Source: Sinorhizobium psoraleae (GTDB lineage Bacteria > Pseudomonadota > Alphaproteobacteria > Rhizobiales > Rhizobiaceae). Taken from it: 64,000 nucleotides of DNA. The stretch's first letter is position 1, and each line of letters begins with the position of its first letter. Location: NCBI RefSeq assembly GCF_013283645.1, contig NZ_JABEKV010000001.1, positions 880,699 to 944,698 on the forward strand. The letters are read 5' to 3'. A program made the translations under genes and the position numbers. This document shows positions 35,766 to 47,637 of the stretch, one piece after another. The notes under the pieces were generated by a model that searched no databases, was not told where the DNA came from, and saw only the letters and a list, made by a program, of their open reading frames with translations.

Positions 35766-37418
35766 ATGCTCCCGAAAATCGAAAACTACGACGAACTTTA
35801 CCGCGATTTCCGCTGGCGGATTCCGAAGCGCTTCAACATCGGTGTTGCGGTCAGTGATGCCTGGGCGGAGCGCGAACCGGAGCGCGTCTGCCTTCAGCAT
35901 TTCAGGCCCGACGGCGGGCATCTGTCTCTGACCTATGGTGAATTCGCGGCGCGCTCTTCCGCCTTTGCCGGTGGATTGGCGGATCATGGTGTGAAGCGCG
36001 GCGACCGTGTCGCCATCTTCCTGCCGCAGGGCTTCGAGGCCGCGATTGCGCATGCCGCGATCTACAAGCTTGGCGCGATCGCCTTGCCGCTTGCTTTGCT
36101 GTTCGGCGTCGATGCGCTCGAATATCGCCTGCTGGATGCCGGGGCGACTGCGATCGTCACCAATCGGTTCGGCTATGAGCGGCTTGCGGCGATCCGGGCG
36201 AAGTTGCCGGAACTCGGCCTCATCGTGCTTGCGGAAGAGGCGGATGAGCCCGGGACGGTTCGTTTCGACCGGCTCGCGAACAGCGGAAAGCGTTTTGCGG
36301 CGGCCGAGACGACGCCGGACGATCCGGCGCTGATGATCTATACCTCCGGGACAACGGGTCCGCCGAAGGGCGCGCTGCACGGCCATCGTGTCCTGCTCGG
36401 CCATTTGCCGGGCTTCCAGTTCCATCATCATTTCCTGCCGCGCCCGGGCGACCGGATGTGGACCCCGGCCGATTGGGCCTGGGCTGGCGGTTTGCTGAAC
36501 GCACTATTGCCGTCGCTGCTGCTCGGCGTGCCGGTCGTTTCGTCGCCGGCCCAGAAGTTTGATCCGCATGTGGCTTTCCGGATCATGGAAGAGATGGACG
36601 TCCGCAACGCCTTCATCCCGCCGACGGCGCTTCGGCTCCTGAAGGCCGTCGACCGACCCCGCGACCACTACGCCCTCACGCTGGGCACGATCGGTTCTGC
36701 GGGTGAGTCGCTCGGGCGCGAGACCTTCGAATGGGCAAAGGCTGCGCTCGGGATCGAAGTCAGCGAATTCTACGGCCAGACGGAATGCAATATCGTGATC
36801 TCTTCGGCGGCAAATCTCGGCGTCTTGAAGCCCGGCTCCATGGGCAAGGCCGCGCCCGGCCATCGTGTGGCGATCATCGACGGCGAGGGTCGCGTCCTGC
36901 CGCCGGGCACGGTCGGGCAGGTGGCTGTGAGGCGCCCGGACCCGGTGATGTTCCTCGGCTATTGGCGCAACGAGCAGGCGACGGAAACGAAGTTCATCGG
37001 GGACTGGATGACGACCGGCGATCAGGGCGTGATGGATGCGGAGGGTTACTTCACCTTCTTCGGCCGTGACGACGACGTCATCACCTCGTCGGGCTACCGC
37101 ATTGGTCCCGGCGAGATCGAGGATTGCCTGGCCGGCCACCCGGACGTTCAATTGGCGGCGGCCGTCGGCAAGCCCGATCCGATCCGTACGGAAATTGTCA
37201 AGGCCTATGTGGTGCTGAGACCCGGCGCTTCTGCCGATGAGGAGACCGCGGCCGGGATTCGCGACTGGGTGAAGACGAGGCTCTCCATGCATGAATACCC
37301 GCGCGAGATCGAGTTCGTCGACAGCCTGCCGTTGACCACGTCGGGGAAGGTGATCCGGCGGCTTCTGCGCGACCGGGCGGCTGCGGAAGCATCTGCTGCA
37401 TGTTCCCTTGAATCGTAG
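35766..37418 (+). CDS. AMP-forming acyl-CoA synthetase, C-terminus in a repeat
   Basis: This 550-residue adenylate-forming enzyme of the acyl-CoA synthetase (medium-chain ACSM-like) group activates a carboxylic acid with ATP and CoA. The P-loop-like motif YTSGTTGPPKG, then EFYGQTECN, MTTGDQGVMDAEGYFTFFGR and the catalytic lysine in LPLTTSGKVIRR (A10) are all present. The last eight codons (SAACSLES) and TAG fall inside a RIME copy. ATG 35766 (MLPKIENYDELYRDFRW) is preferred over the upstream TTG 35754. Substrate not determinable. Confidence 0.87.
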   Translation: MLPKIENYDELYRDFRWRIPKRFNIGVAVSDAWAEREPERVCLQHFRPDGGHLSLTYGEFAARSSAFAGGLADHGVKRGDRVAIFLPQGFEAAIAHAAIYKLGAIALPLALLFGVDALEYRLLDAGATAIVTNRFGYERLAAIRAKLPELGLIVLAEEADEPGTVRFDRLANSGKRFAAAETTPDDPALMIYTSGTTGPPKGALHGHRVLLGHLPGFQFHHHFLPRPGDRMWTPADWAWAGGLLNALLPSLLLGVPVVSSPAQKFDPHVAFRIMEEMDVRNAFIPPTALRLLKAVDRPRDHYALTLGTIGSAGESLGRETFEWAKAALGIEVSEFYGQTECNIVISSAANLGVLKPGSMGKAAPGHRVAIIDGEGRVLPPGTVGQVAVRRPDPVMFLGYWRNEQATETKFIGDWMTTGDQGVMDAEGYFTFFGRDDDVITSSGYRIGPGEIEDCLAGHPDVQLAAAVGKPDPIRTEIVKAYVVLRPGASADEETAAGIRDWVKTRLSMHEYPREIEFVDSLPLTTSGKVIRRLLRDRAAAEASAACSLES

Positions 37419-37493
37419 CCGATTTAAGGGAACATGCAGCAATTGAAAGTGCCACAGCGTCCTTTGTGCGTCTGGCAAGATGCGTCGCTGTAG
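37394..37493 (-). repeat. RIME-type mosaic repeat, copy 9 (overlaps acyl-CoA ligase gene)
   Basis: Reverse orientation: GCATGTTCCCTTGAATCG ... TTTAAGGGAACATGC, then GCCACAGCG ... TCGCTGTAG. The first 25 bases are coding for the acyl-CoA ligase. It separates two convergent genes. Confidence 0.85.
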
Positions 37494-37517
37494 AGAGCAG
37501 TAAAGCGGGACTGCGCG

Positions 37518-38792
37518 TCAACGGCCGGCAAGCGCGCGTATCTTCTCGCGCAGCAATCGCGCCATGTTGCGGGTGTTGCGATAGAGGTGGAGCTGGGTGG
37601 CGACCTGGCGGACATCGCGGTCACGGTTCTGCTGCAGGCCGATGACGAGTGTTCCCATTTCCTCGCGCTCCTGCCAGAAGCGGCCTATTACCGGATGGTC
37701 GGGCACGGCGCAGGAATCGGAGCGGGCTATATTGGCATCGTCGAGGTGCCATTCCGTCAGTTCGGCGAGCAGCAGCTTGCCTGGCGAATATTTGGCATAT
37801 CGCTCGTCATAGGTCGTCTTCCACGTATAGGCTTCGCCGGCCATGAGCAGAACGACCATGGCGGCGATCGCCCTGCCATCGAGATCGAGCGTGTGGATGC
37901 GGACGCTGTCCGTCTCGGCGAGATTGGTGATCGCCTCCCTGGCGAAGGCGGCGCGGAAGCGATCCATGATCATGGCGCTGCGCTCTCGCCCCTTCCAGCC
38001 GGAAGCCTCCAGCGCCAGGAATTCCTCCATGCGCAATCGGATTTCCTCCGGCCGGCGCGCGACGTTGTAGATCAGCTGTCCGTGCTTTTCGAGGTTCTTC
38101 CACTGGCGCCGCAATTCCTTGAAATGCGGGCGTTTGATCGCCTTGCGCAGATAGGTCGGGCCGTCGAGCAGGCTTTCGAGCATCGGCCGTTCGAAGGTGT
38201 CGGTCACGGTCAACGGCAGGTTTTCGCCGATCGCGACCGCGCGGGCGAGCTGTGCGAACTGGCCCTTGAGCCTCACATCCGGCAGCACGAGCACCGGCGG
38301 CAAGCCGGACGAGGGGGCGGCCAGCGCTTCATAGAGATTGCTGAGCGTTTCGGCCGCGTCTTCCGCGTCGAGCAGCGGTACGCCCAAGGGACCGAATGGG
38401 TTCGACCAGGCACGAATGATGGTCGCGCCGATCGCGAAGCCGGGCTTCTCGATCGAGAACGGCATGAGGAAGCGCATCCGGCTGCGGTGTTCGTCGCTGT
38501 CCCGGATCACGGCGAGCCGGATTACCCGGTCTTCAAGGCGCGGCATGGCCGGAGCGAGAAAGCGGCCGGTAAAGAATATGTTCGGTTCTATGGCACGGTT
38601 CGAGAGGAAATCGAGCTCTCGCTGCAGCTCGTAGCCGGCCTTTGCGGAATAGATCGAGAGATATCGGCCGGGCCGCCCGACGCTGACGGTCTGCTCGGGC
38701 TGCAACGAGTCGAAGCCAGGCTGGGCCAATCCGGCGAGCAGGCGGCTCGCCCTGCTGTTTGCGTCTCCGGGAAGGGGGGTGTTGCCGATCAT
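37518..38792 (-). CDS. FemAB/BioF2-like GNAT acyltransferase (CelD type)
   Basis: The 424-residue product has the GNAT-like acetyltransferase domain of the CelD/BioF2 type (PF13480 pattern) in its second half. Landmarks are KAIKRPHFKELRRQWKNLE, FLALEASGWKGR, the DLDGRAIAAMVVLLMAGEAYTW strand-turn (shortened here to DGRAIAAMVVLLMAGEA) and KYSPGKLLLAE. Such enzymes add acyl groups to polysaccharides or lipids. Its start overlaps the stop of the upstream flippase gene by four bases (ATGA), so the two are co-translated. A role in surface polysaccharide modification is inferred. Confidence 0.78.
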   Translation of the reverse strand: MIGNTPLPGDANSRASRLLAGLAQPGFDSLQPEQTVSVGRPGRYLSIYSAKAGYELQRELDFLSNRAIEPNIFFTGRFLAPAMPRLEDRVIRLAVIRDSDEHRSRMRFLMPFSIEKPGFAIGATIIRAWSNPFGPLGVPLLDAEDAAETLSNLYEALAAPSSGLPPVLVLPDVRLKGQFAQLARAVAIGENLPLTVTDTFERPMLESLLDGPTYLRKAIKRPHFKELRRQWKNLEKHGQLIYNVARRPEEIRLRMEEFLALEASGWKGRERSAMIMDRFRAAFAREAITNLAETDSVRIHTLDLDGRAIAAMVVLLMAGEAYTWKTTYDERYAKYSPGKLLLAELTEWHLDDANIARSDSCAVPDHPVIGRFWQEREEMGTLVIGLQQNRDRDVRQVATQLHLYRNTRNMARLLREKIRALAGR

Positions 38793-40213
38793 GGACGGAT
38801 CGCCTCGTTCTTGTCGTTGCCGCGTCCTCTGCCCGCGAAAGCGAGGAGCGGGATGTCGAAAGTGCGTCTTGCAGCGAGGTGCAGAATTGCCGCCTCGACG
38901 AACATCGCGCCGGCGGTGGCGAGCGCTGCGCCCGTCAGGCCGAAAGCCGGGATGAGAACGAGGTTCAGCGCGATGTTGACGGCGAGAGCGGTGGCGTAAA
39001 GGATCACACAGAGCTTCTGTCGGCCAGCCATGGTGAGCAGCGTTTCGACGGGGCCGACGAAAGCCTTGGCCAGAATGCCGGCAAAAAGGATCGCCATCAA
39101 CGGCGCGCCGGCGGTAAAGGCCGGGCCGAACAGCGACAGCAGGAACCGGCCGGCGAGGAGCACCGCGCCGCCCATCGCGAGCGAGGGCCAGAAGGACCAG
39201 TGCGCGCTTTCGGTCGCGATTTCGGCAAGTTGGCGGTGATCGCGGGCAGCCATCGCCTCGGAAAAGCGCGGCCCGGCCGCTGCCTTTACGGCGAACATGA
39301 CAAAATGCACGAGAGCCATAGTCTTGGCGGCCGCGAAGTAGATCGCTACGTCATCCGGCGGCAGGTAGAGCCCGACGATCACGACGTCGGAATTGGTCAG
39401 CAGGAAACCGAAACCGTCGACGAGAAATATCGGCACGGAGAGGCGCAGCCACGGTCCGAGTTCGATCTTCATCGGCCCGCGAACGTACCGCCTGCGGAGG
39501 CGCCGTGTCATTGCGAGAAACTGCCCGAGCGTCGTGACGTAGGTGGCAGCCAAGGCGGCGATCATTGCGGTCTTCGCCGTGTTGGGCAATCCGGCGGCGG
39601 TGGTGGCGAGCACCATGAAGGCGAGGATGAGCAGCGGCCGGATGATGAAGGTGGGGCTCATAGCGGCGAACGGCCAGCTGTGCGCGCGTGCGGTGCCGTC
39701 CATGACATCGCCAAGTGCGATCATCGGCAGGGCGACAAGGCCAAGATAGAGGGCGACGAGATAATAGCGCTCGATCATGTCGGCAAAGAACCAGAGACCA
39801 ATGCCACCGAGCGTGGCCAGCGCAGTCGCCGAAAGGAGCGCAAAGACGCGCGAGACCGTGGTGAGGCCGCGGATTTCCGCCGCGGCGTCGGCCGTTTGAT
39901 ATTCCGGCAGAAAGCGGATTACGGCCGTGTGCAAGCCGAGGCAGGACAGGTTGCCGAACAGGATGGCCAGGACCCAGACGAAGACGAAGACGCCGTATTC
40001 GAACTCGCCCATGAGACGAGCGAGAACGATCTGCGAGACGAGGGCAATGGCTGCGCTGAAGATGCGGATCGCAAAGGCGATCAGGGCCGTGCGTTGCGCG
40101 CGGCCCTTGGGGTCGGTGCTGGAGGCGATCGATCCAAGCCTGCCCGGCAGCGGAGACAGGCGGTGCCTCAGCGCCGACGGCAGCATTCGTCCGGCCGATT
40201 GACATACCGCCAT
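38789..40213 (-). CDS. MOP-superfamily polysaccharide flippase (Wzx-like)
   Basis: This 474-residue protein with about twelve to fourteen hydrophobic helices belongs to the oligosaccharide flippase/polysaccharide biosynthesis type (MATE/MOP superfamily). The N-terminal segment LARLMGEFEYGVFVFVWVLA is characteristic. ATG 40213 is chosen over GTG 40219. Its 3' end overlaps the GNAT gene by four bases, making a two-gene operon. It probably flips a lipid-linked oligosaccharide across the inner membrane, but no glycosyltransferases are adjacent to define which one. Confidence 0.84.
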   Translation of the reverse strand: MAVCQSAGRMLPSALRHRLSPLPGRLGSIASSTDPKGRAQRTALIAFAIRIFSAAIALVSQIVLARLMGEFEYGVFVFVWVLAILFGNLSCLGLHTAVIRFLPEYQTADAAAEIRGLTTVSRVFALLSATALATLGGIGLWFFADMIERYYLVALYLGLVALPMIALGDVMDGTARAHSWPFAAMSPTFIIRPLLILAFMVLATTAAGLPNTAKTAMIAALAATYVTTLGQFLAMTRRLRRRYVRGPMKIELGPWLRLSVPIFLVDGFGFLLTNSDVVIVGLYLPPDDVAIYFAAAKTMALVHFVMFAVKAAAGPRFSEAMAARDHRQLAEIATESAHWSFWPSLAMGGAVLLAGRFLLSLFGPAFTAGAPLMAILFAGILAKAFVGPVETLLTMAGRQKLCVILYATALAVNIALNLVLIPAFGLTGAALATAGAMFVEAAILHLAARRTFDIPLLAFAGRGRGNDKNEAIRP

Positions 40214-40376
40214 GAACACGAGGACACCCTGATTCTACGCAATACAGGGCTTCACTTCTGCCAGATCAGCGTTAACAAACGGTTCAGCGCGGCCATCTCG
40301 ACGACGGCCATCACCATCCGATTCGTGAAAATCAGCGCCGGATCATGCGGTAGGAAAAGCCGAAGGCGCGCCTATG

Positions 40377-40400
40377 AAAATGCCGCCCGAAGGCGGCATT
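40377..40400 (-). terminator. Rho-independent terminator of secA
   Basis: On the minus strand AATGCCGCC-TTCG-GGCGGCATT forms a 9-bp stem with a TTCG tetraloop, followed by TTTTC. It begins 4 bp after the secA stop codon. Confidence 0.88.
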
Positions 40401-40403
40401 CGA

Positions 40404-43115
<2,712 letters not shown>

Positions 43116-43222
43116 ACGAATGGCCCTTTCTTTATTTGTCGCCTGGGGTTTCAGGTTGGGCTTGAAAAACCGCATAATGCCATGAAACGCCCGGAAACTG
43201 TTCTGGACGCGAGGTTGCGTGA

Positions 43223-43251
43223 CAGATAAGAGGGGGGTCGGATTATGTCAA
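43223..43251 (-). promoter_or_regulatory. Candidate sigma-70 promoter of secA
   Basis: On the minus strand a perfect TTGACA (43246-43251) is followed 17 bp later by TATCTG (43223-43228), about 108 bp before the secA start. The -10 box is only a partial match. Confidence 0.55.
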
Positions 43252-43357
43252 CGCACTTGCACAGCCGGAAGGCTACAGAACGGCCATATTCTGGTGTTGT
43301 GCAGCCGCAAGGGCCAGAGGCAATCGAGCTGGCGGCCAAAGGTGAAAGGTTAGTGAA

Positions 43358-44212
43358 ATGTCCAGATACAAGACTTTGGCGGCCGCGGCATTCGTCGTGG
43401 CAATCGCTGTGCACGGAGCGCGCGCCGAAGAGACCGATCCGGTGATCGCGACAGTTGGCGGGCAGGAAGTCCGTCAGTCCGAACTCAATCTCGCTCTCAG
43501 TGGTCTTGATCCGCAGCTTCAGCAGATGCCGGAAGAACAGAAACGCGCCGCGGCGCTTTCGGCCGTCATCGATGTCAAGCTTCTGGCTAAGAATGCCGAG
43601 AAGGAAGGCCTGCAGGACGACGCCGTTTTCAAGCAGCGTATCGCTTACCTTACCGAACGCGAGCTCCACAATGCGTTCTTCAAGAAACATGTCGTGGACG
43701 CGGTGACGAAGGAAGAAGTCAAGGCCCGCTACGACAAGGAAGTTGCCGCCATCCCGGCACAGGAAGAGATCAAGGCCCGCCATATCCTGGTGAAGACCGA
43801 GGATGAGGCCAAGGCCGTGATCAAGGAGCTCGAGGCAGGCAAGAGCTTCGTCGAGCTCGCCAAGACCAAGTCGTCCGATCCGAACAAGGATGAGGGCGGC
43901 GATCTGGGCTACTTCGCCAAGGGGCGGATGGTGCCCGAATTCGAAGAAGCAGCATTCGCCCTCGAAAAGGGCGCCTATACCAAGGCCCCGGTGAAAACAC
44001 AGTTCGGCTTCCACGTCATCCTTGTCGAGGACAAGCGTCCGCAGGCGCCGCCGACCTTGGAACAGGTCGAGCCGCAGGTGCGTCAGCTCGTCATGCGCGA
44101 CAAATACCTGGAGCTTCTGGCTTCCGCGAAAAAGGAAACCGGCGTCGAAATTTCGGATCCTGCGCTCAAGAAGGCCTACGACGAGGCCAACAAGCCGCAG
44201 GAAACGAAGTAA
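43358..44212 (+). CDS. Periplasmic parvulin-type peptidyl-prolyl isomerase
   Basis: The 284-residue product has a signal peptide (LAAAAFVVAIAVHGARA), a SurA-N-like helical part and a parvulin domain near residues 135-230. Parvulin marks are IKARHILVKTEDEAKAV, FVELAKTKSSDP, GGDLGYFAKGRMVPEFEEAA and FGFHVILVED. It assists folding of exported proteins in the periplasm. It is divergent from secA, and a RIME copy follows 24 bp after the stop. Confidence 0.9.
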   Translation: MSRYKTLAAAAFVVAIAVHGARAEETDPVIATVGGQEVRQSELNLALSGLDPQLQQMPEEQKRAAALSAVIDVKLLAKNAEKEGLQDDAVFKQRIAYLTERELHNAFFKKHVVDAVTKEEVKARYDKEVAAIPAQEEIKARHILVKTEDEAKAVIKELEAGKSFVELAKTKSSDPNKDEGGDLGYFAKGRMVPEFEEAAFALEKGAYTKAPVKTQFGFHVILVEDKRPQAPPTLEQVEPQVRQLVMRDKYLELLASAKKETGVEISDPALKKAYDEANKPQETK

Positions 44213-44236
44213 GTTCTCGCAGGATGTCGTTTCGCC

Positions 44237-44341
44237 TGCTGCATGTTTCCTTAAATCGTAGCTGACCTAAGGATAAGAACATGCAGCAATTCCAGGTGCT
44301 ACAGCGTCCTTTGCGCGTCTGATGAACGCGCGGCGCTCTAG
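44237..44341 (-). repeat. RIME-type mosaic repeat, copy 10
   Basis: Reverse orientation: CTGCATGTTTCCTTAAATCG ... CTAAGGATAAGAACATGCAG, then GCTACAGCG ... GCGCTCTAG. It lies between the parvulin gene and argJ, both on the plus strand. Confidence 0.85.
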
Positions 44342-44447
44342 AGGGGCGGAGCGACGTCCGGTCCCGCTCATCGTCGATGCCCGACGGCGCGATGCCGCTC
44401 GGGCATCGTCGCAACATTATCCAGGCTTCTCCAAAGCAGGTTTAACC

Positions 44448-45689
44448 ATGTCCGGCTCCGTTTCTCCGCTTGCTCCGAAAACCTTCGCCGAAATGCCGCC
44501 GCTTCGAGGCGTGCGCATGGCAACGGCCGCGGCGGGGATCAAGTACAAGAACCGCACCGACGTGCTGATGATGATCTTCGACGAGCCCGCCGCGGTTGCC
44601 GGCGTCTTCACCCGATCGAAATGCCCGTCCGCACCGGTCGATTTCTGCCGCAAGAACCTCCAGGCAGGCGTCGCGCGCGCCGTGGTCGTCAATTCGGGCA
44701 ATGCCAATGCGTTCACGGGCAAGAAGGGGCGGGAGGCGACCGAACTCACCGCGCAGTCCGCAGCCAAGGCTGTCGGATGCAGCGAGAGCGAGATCTTCCT
44801 GGCCTCGACCGGCGTGATCGGCGAGCCGCTCGATGCAACCAAATTCGCCGGCGTGCTCGATGGTCTTGCTGTTTCCGCCAAGGAGGATTTCTGGTTCGAG
44901 GCGGCCAAGGCGATTATGACCACGGACACTTACCCGAAGGTCGCGACCCGTAGAGCCGAGGTCGGCGGCATCACCGTGACGATCAACGGCATCGCCAAGG
45001 GGGCCGGCATGATCGCGCCAGACATGGCGACGATGCTCTCCTTCGTCGTGACCGATGCCGACATCGCGCCGGAAGCACTTCAGGCCCTGCTTTCGGCTGG
45101 CGTCGGTCCGACGTTCAACTCTGTCACGGTCGACAGCGACACCTCCACCTCCGACACTCTGATGCTGTTTGCGACCGGCGCGGCGGCGAAGGACGGTCAG
45201 GCAAAGGTGGTCGACGCCGCCGATCCGCGCCTCGAGGCCTTCCGCACCGCCCTCAATGATGTGCTGCGCGATTTGGCTCTCCAGGTGGTGCGCGACGGCG
45301 AAGGCGCCCGCAAGATGGTCATCGTGACCGTCGAAGGTGCGGAGACCGATGCCGCCGCCAAGCGGATTGCGTTGTCGATCGCGAATTCGCCTTTGGTCAA
45401 GACGGCCGTTGCCGGAGAGGATGCGAACTGGGGCCGCGTGGTCATGGCCGTCGGCAAGTCCGGAGAGATGGCCGAGCGCGACCGGCTGGCGATCTGGTTC
45501 GGCGACGTGCGTGTCGCCGTGGAGGGCGAGCGGGATCCGCATTATTCGGAAGCGGCTGCGAGTGCCGTCATGAAAGGCGAGGACATTCCGATCCGCGTCG
45601 ACATCGGCCTCGGTTCGGGCCGCGCGACCGTCTATACCTGCGATCTGACCAAGGAATATGTCGAGATCAACGGCGACTACAGAAGCTGA
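44448..45689 (+). CDS. argJ: Bifunctional ornithine acetyltransferase/N-acetylglutamate synthase
   Basis: This 413-residue enzyme recycles the acetyl group from N-acetylornithine to glutamate in arginine synthesis and, if bifunctional, can also use acetyl-CoA. It self-cleaves at the motif [14 protein letters not shown], with Thr195 as the nucleophile. [13 protein letters not shown] and [15 protein letters not shown] are further family marks. Start ATG 44448 fits the family length. It heads a cluster with a GNAT gene and mutT. Confidence 0.95.
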   Translation: MSGSVSPLAPKTFAEMPPLRGVRMATAAAGIKYKNRTDVLMMIFDEPAAVAGVFTRSKCPSAPVDFCRKNLQAGVARAVVVNSGNANAFTGKKGREATELTAQSAAKAVGCSESEIFLASTGVIGEPLDATKFAGVLDGLAVSAKEDFWFEAAKAIMTTDTYPKVATRRAEVGGITVTINGIAKGAGMIAPDMATMLSFVVTDADIAPEALQALLSAGVGPTFNSVTVDSDTSTSDTLMLFATGAAAKDGQAKVVDAADPRLEAFRTALNDVLRDLALQVVRDGEGARKMVIVTVEGAETDAAAKRIALSIANSPLVKTAVAGEDANWGRVVMAVGKSGEMAERDRLAIWFGDVRVAVEGERDPHYSEAAASAVMKGEDIPIRVDIGLGSGRATVYTCDLTKEYVEINGDYRS

Positions 45690-45732
45690 CGATTTCGCGT
45701 GATCGGTATCCGGGACCCGGGGTTTAGGGTGA

Positions 45733-46578
45733 ATGACATCGAACGACAGGCGGCGGCCGACGGAAGGCGCGGCGGTTGGGGAAACGATCATGGTTGATCT
45801 TCCGAGTGTGCGTCGGCTGGAAGCCGTCGGCTTCCGCGCCTGGCCGGCTGCGAACGTTCAGTACGACGGCAGTTGGCTGATCCGTCTTACGGCCGGACAC
45901 GCTTCCAAACGTCTGAACTCCGTCAATCCGCTTGATCCGTCGGATTACCGCGACATTGCCATCCGGCTTGAAAAGGCAGGCAAGCGCTTCTCCGACTACG
46001 GTCGTCAGCTCACGGTTCGCCAGACGCCGCTGACGCCGCCGCAACTGATCGCCCACATGGACAGTGAAGACTGGGCCGCATTCGGACACAGCCTGGTGCT
46101 GACGGCCGATCTCGCCGAGCGCGACTTCGGCGATGGCATCGATCACCTCCCGATCAAGGATATAGGCCGCTTCGTCGATGCGCGTATCCTGATCGGCAAG
46201 GAGGAGCCGCAGACCAAGGCGGCGCTCACCGAAATCATCAATGCCATCAAACCGGAATGCGGTCTGTTCCTGTTCGAAGACCTCGAGATCGGTCCGACCG
46301 CGGTGTCGCTGGTAGTTCAGGACAATGATCTTGCCGGCATCATGCAATTCGCGGTGGCCGAGGCCGTGCGCCGAAAGGGCGTCGGTTCGGCGCTGCTCGA
46401 TGCGTCGCTCCGCTGGGCACGCCTCAAGGGCGCGAAGAAGGCCTGGCTGCAGGTGGAGGCCGAAAACGAGGCGGCGGTCGAACTTTACCGTAGGGCCGGC
46501 TTCACCGAAGTCTATCGTTATCTCTATCGGACACCTACAGCGCCGAGCGTCTCTTCAGACGCACAAAGGTCGCTGTAG
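45733..46578 (+). CDS. GNAT N-acetyltransferase, C-terminus encoded by a repeat
   Basis: The product is a 281-residue GNAT acetyltransferase with the acetyl-CoA-binding loop RRKGVGSALLDASLRWA near residues 217-233 and LYRRAGFTEVYRY at the C-terminal end. The N-terminal region (RLEAVGFRAWPA, HASKRLNSVNPLDPSDY) is the conserved domain of argJ-linked GNATs. The last 13-14 codons (TAPSVSSDAQRSL) and TAG lie in a RIME copy. Start: ATG 45733 has GGGTGA close by; ATG 45790 with GGGGAAA is an alternative that removes 19 polar residues. Confidence 0.85.
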   Translation: MTSNDRRRPTEGAAVGETIMVDLPSVRRLEAVGFRAWPAANVQYDGSWLIRLTAGHASKRLNSVNPLDPSDYRDIAIRLEKAGKRFSDYGRQLTVRQTPLTPPQLIAHMDSEDWAAFGHSLVLTADLAERDFGDGIDHLPIKDIGRFVDARILIGKEEPQTKAALTEIINAIKPECGLFLFEDLEIGPTAVSLVVQDNDLAGIMQFAVAEAVRRKGVGSALLDASLRWARLKGAKKAWLQVEAENEAAVELYRRAGFTEVYRYLYRTPTAPSVSSDAQRSL

Positions 46579-46635
46579 CACTTTGAATTGCATGTTTTTT
46601 CCTTTAATCGGCTCCGCTTTAGGGAACATGCAGAA
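46535..46635 (+). repeat. RIME-type mosaic repeat, copy 11 (overlaps GNAT gene)
   Basis: Palindrome 1 CTACAGCG ... CGCTGTAG has inner arms GCGTCT/AGACGC; palindrome 2 is shortened at its left arm (TTGCATGTTTTTTCC ... GGGAACATGCAG). The first 44 bases are coding for the GNAT protein, and the AAGGGG before mutT begins at its right edge. Confidence 0.85.
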
Positions 46636-46643
46636 GGGGCTGA

Positions 46644-47057
46644 ATGGATATGCAGAGAAAGAAGATCGTGCTGGTTGCGGCCTGCGCTCTCGTCGATTCC
46701 GACGGCCGCATTCTCCTGGCACAGCGTCCGGAAGGAAAGCCGCTTGCCGGGCTCTGGGAGTTTCCGGGGGGCAAGGTGGAGCCGGGTGAAACGCCCGAGG
46801 TGACGCTGATCCGGGAGCTTGAAGAGGAACTCGGCATCCGCACCAAGGTCGCATGTCTTGCGCCGCTCACCTTCGCGAGCCACAGCTATGACGACTTCCA
46901 TCTGCTGATGCCGCTTTATGTATGCCGGCGCTACGAAGGCTTCGCCGAGGGGCGCGAGGGCCAGACGATCAAGTGGGTGCGGCCGAAGGCGCTGCGCGAC
47001 TATCCGATGCCTCCCGCGGATGAGCCGCTGATTCCATTTCTGATGGATTTGCTGTGA
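46644..47057 (+). CDS. mutT: Nudix 8-oxo-dGTP diphosphatase MutT
   Basis: This 137-residue Nudix hydrolase cleans oxidised guanine nucleotides from the pool. The Nudix box runs from Gly43 to Ile65 (GKVEPGE at 43-49, then RELEEELGI at 57-65), matching GX5EX7REUXEEXGU. The start ATG 46644 has AAGGGG at five bases. It follows the GNAT gene in an argJ-GNAT-mutT cluster, with a RIME copy in between. Confidence 0.92.
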   Translation: MDMQRKKIVLVAACALVDSDGRILLAQRPEGKPLAGLWEFPGGKVEPGETPEVTLIRELEEELGIRTKVACLAPLTFASHSYDDFHLLMPLYVCRRYEGFAEGREGQTIKWVRPKALRDYPMPPADEPLIPFLMDLL

Positions 47058-47132
47058 CCGGTCCAACCTCGGCTGGAGCCCTTGCCTGATCGCTTTGGTC
47101 CCGTAAAAGCTCGATTTTTAGCGGAAAATCCC

Positions 47133-47154
47133 AAACTTTATTAATCAAAAGTTT
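47133..47154. promoter_or_regulatory. AT-rich inverted repeat upstream of small membrane protein gene
   Basis: AAACTTTATTAATCAAAAGTTT has seven- to eight-base arms (AAACTTT/AAAGTTT) around an AT core, in an otherwise GC-rich region. It lies about 140 bp upstream of the next start codon and could be an operator or promoter element. Confidence 0.35.
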
Positions 47155-47296
47155 ATCACCCTCCTGCAATGATAGGGCCATCAGTTTCGGTGCCCGGCGG
47201 CTTCTGACGTGGCACCGGTTTCGAGCAGGTGTGGTCAGGTCGAGGCTTGGGAAGGATGCTTTCGCCCGCCGCTCTTTACGTGTTTGCGAGGCTGGG

Positions 47297-47617
47297 ATGG
47301 TGGACGAAGATTTCTGGAGGACAGTTCAGGACAAGGATCTGGCGGCGAGCCAGGCCCGCCGGACGGGCGTGCTCAATCTGTCGCTGCTGTTCGGAACGGC
47401 GGTGATCGCGCTGACGCTGATCCTCACGCCGATGCTGTCGTCAAAGACGGACAAGCGCATGTTGGCGAATACGCCGATGGGCTACGACAATATTTCGACC
47501 GGCTCGATTCCCTCGAACGGTACCAGCCGGCGCTACACAGTCCGCCGCAGCGTGCTGCAGGAGACTCCGGGCGCCGTCTGCATCATCGATGCGGATGGCA
47601 GCAAAAGCGGATGCTGA
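47297..47617 (+). CDS. Small single-pass membrane protein of unknown function
   Basis: The 106-residue protein has an N-terminal acidic stretch (MVDEDFWRTVQDKDLA), one transmembrane helix at about residues 27-47 (LNLSLLFGTAVIALTLILTPM) and a polar C-terminal region with two cysteines (VCIIDADGSKSGC). I do not recognise the family. Start ATG 47297 gives a compact protein; an upstream in-frame ATG at 47231 adds 22 basic residues. It converges with the methyltransferase gene across a RIME fragment. Confidence 0.7.
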   Translation: MVDEDFWRTVQDKDLAASQARRTGVLNLSLLFGTAVIALTLILTPMLSSKTDKRMLANTPMGYDNISTGSIPSNGTSRRYTVRRSVLQETPGAVCIIDADGSKSGC

Positions 47618-47637
47618 GCTGATCGAAACGCCGGGGC

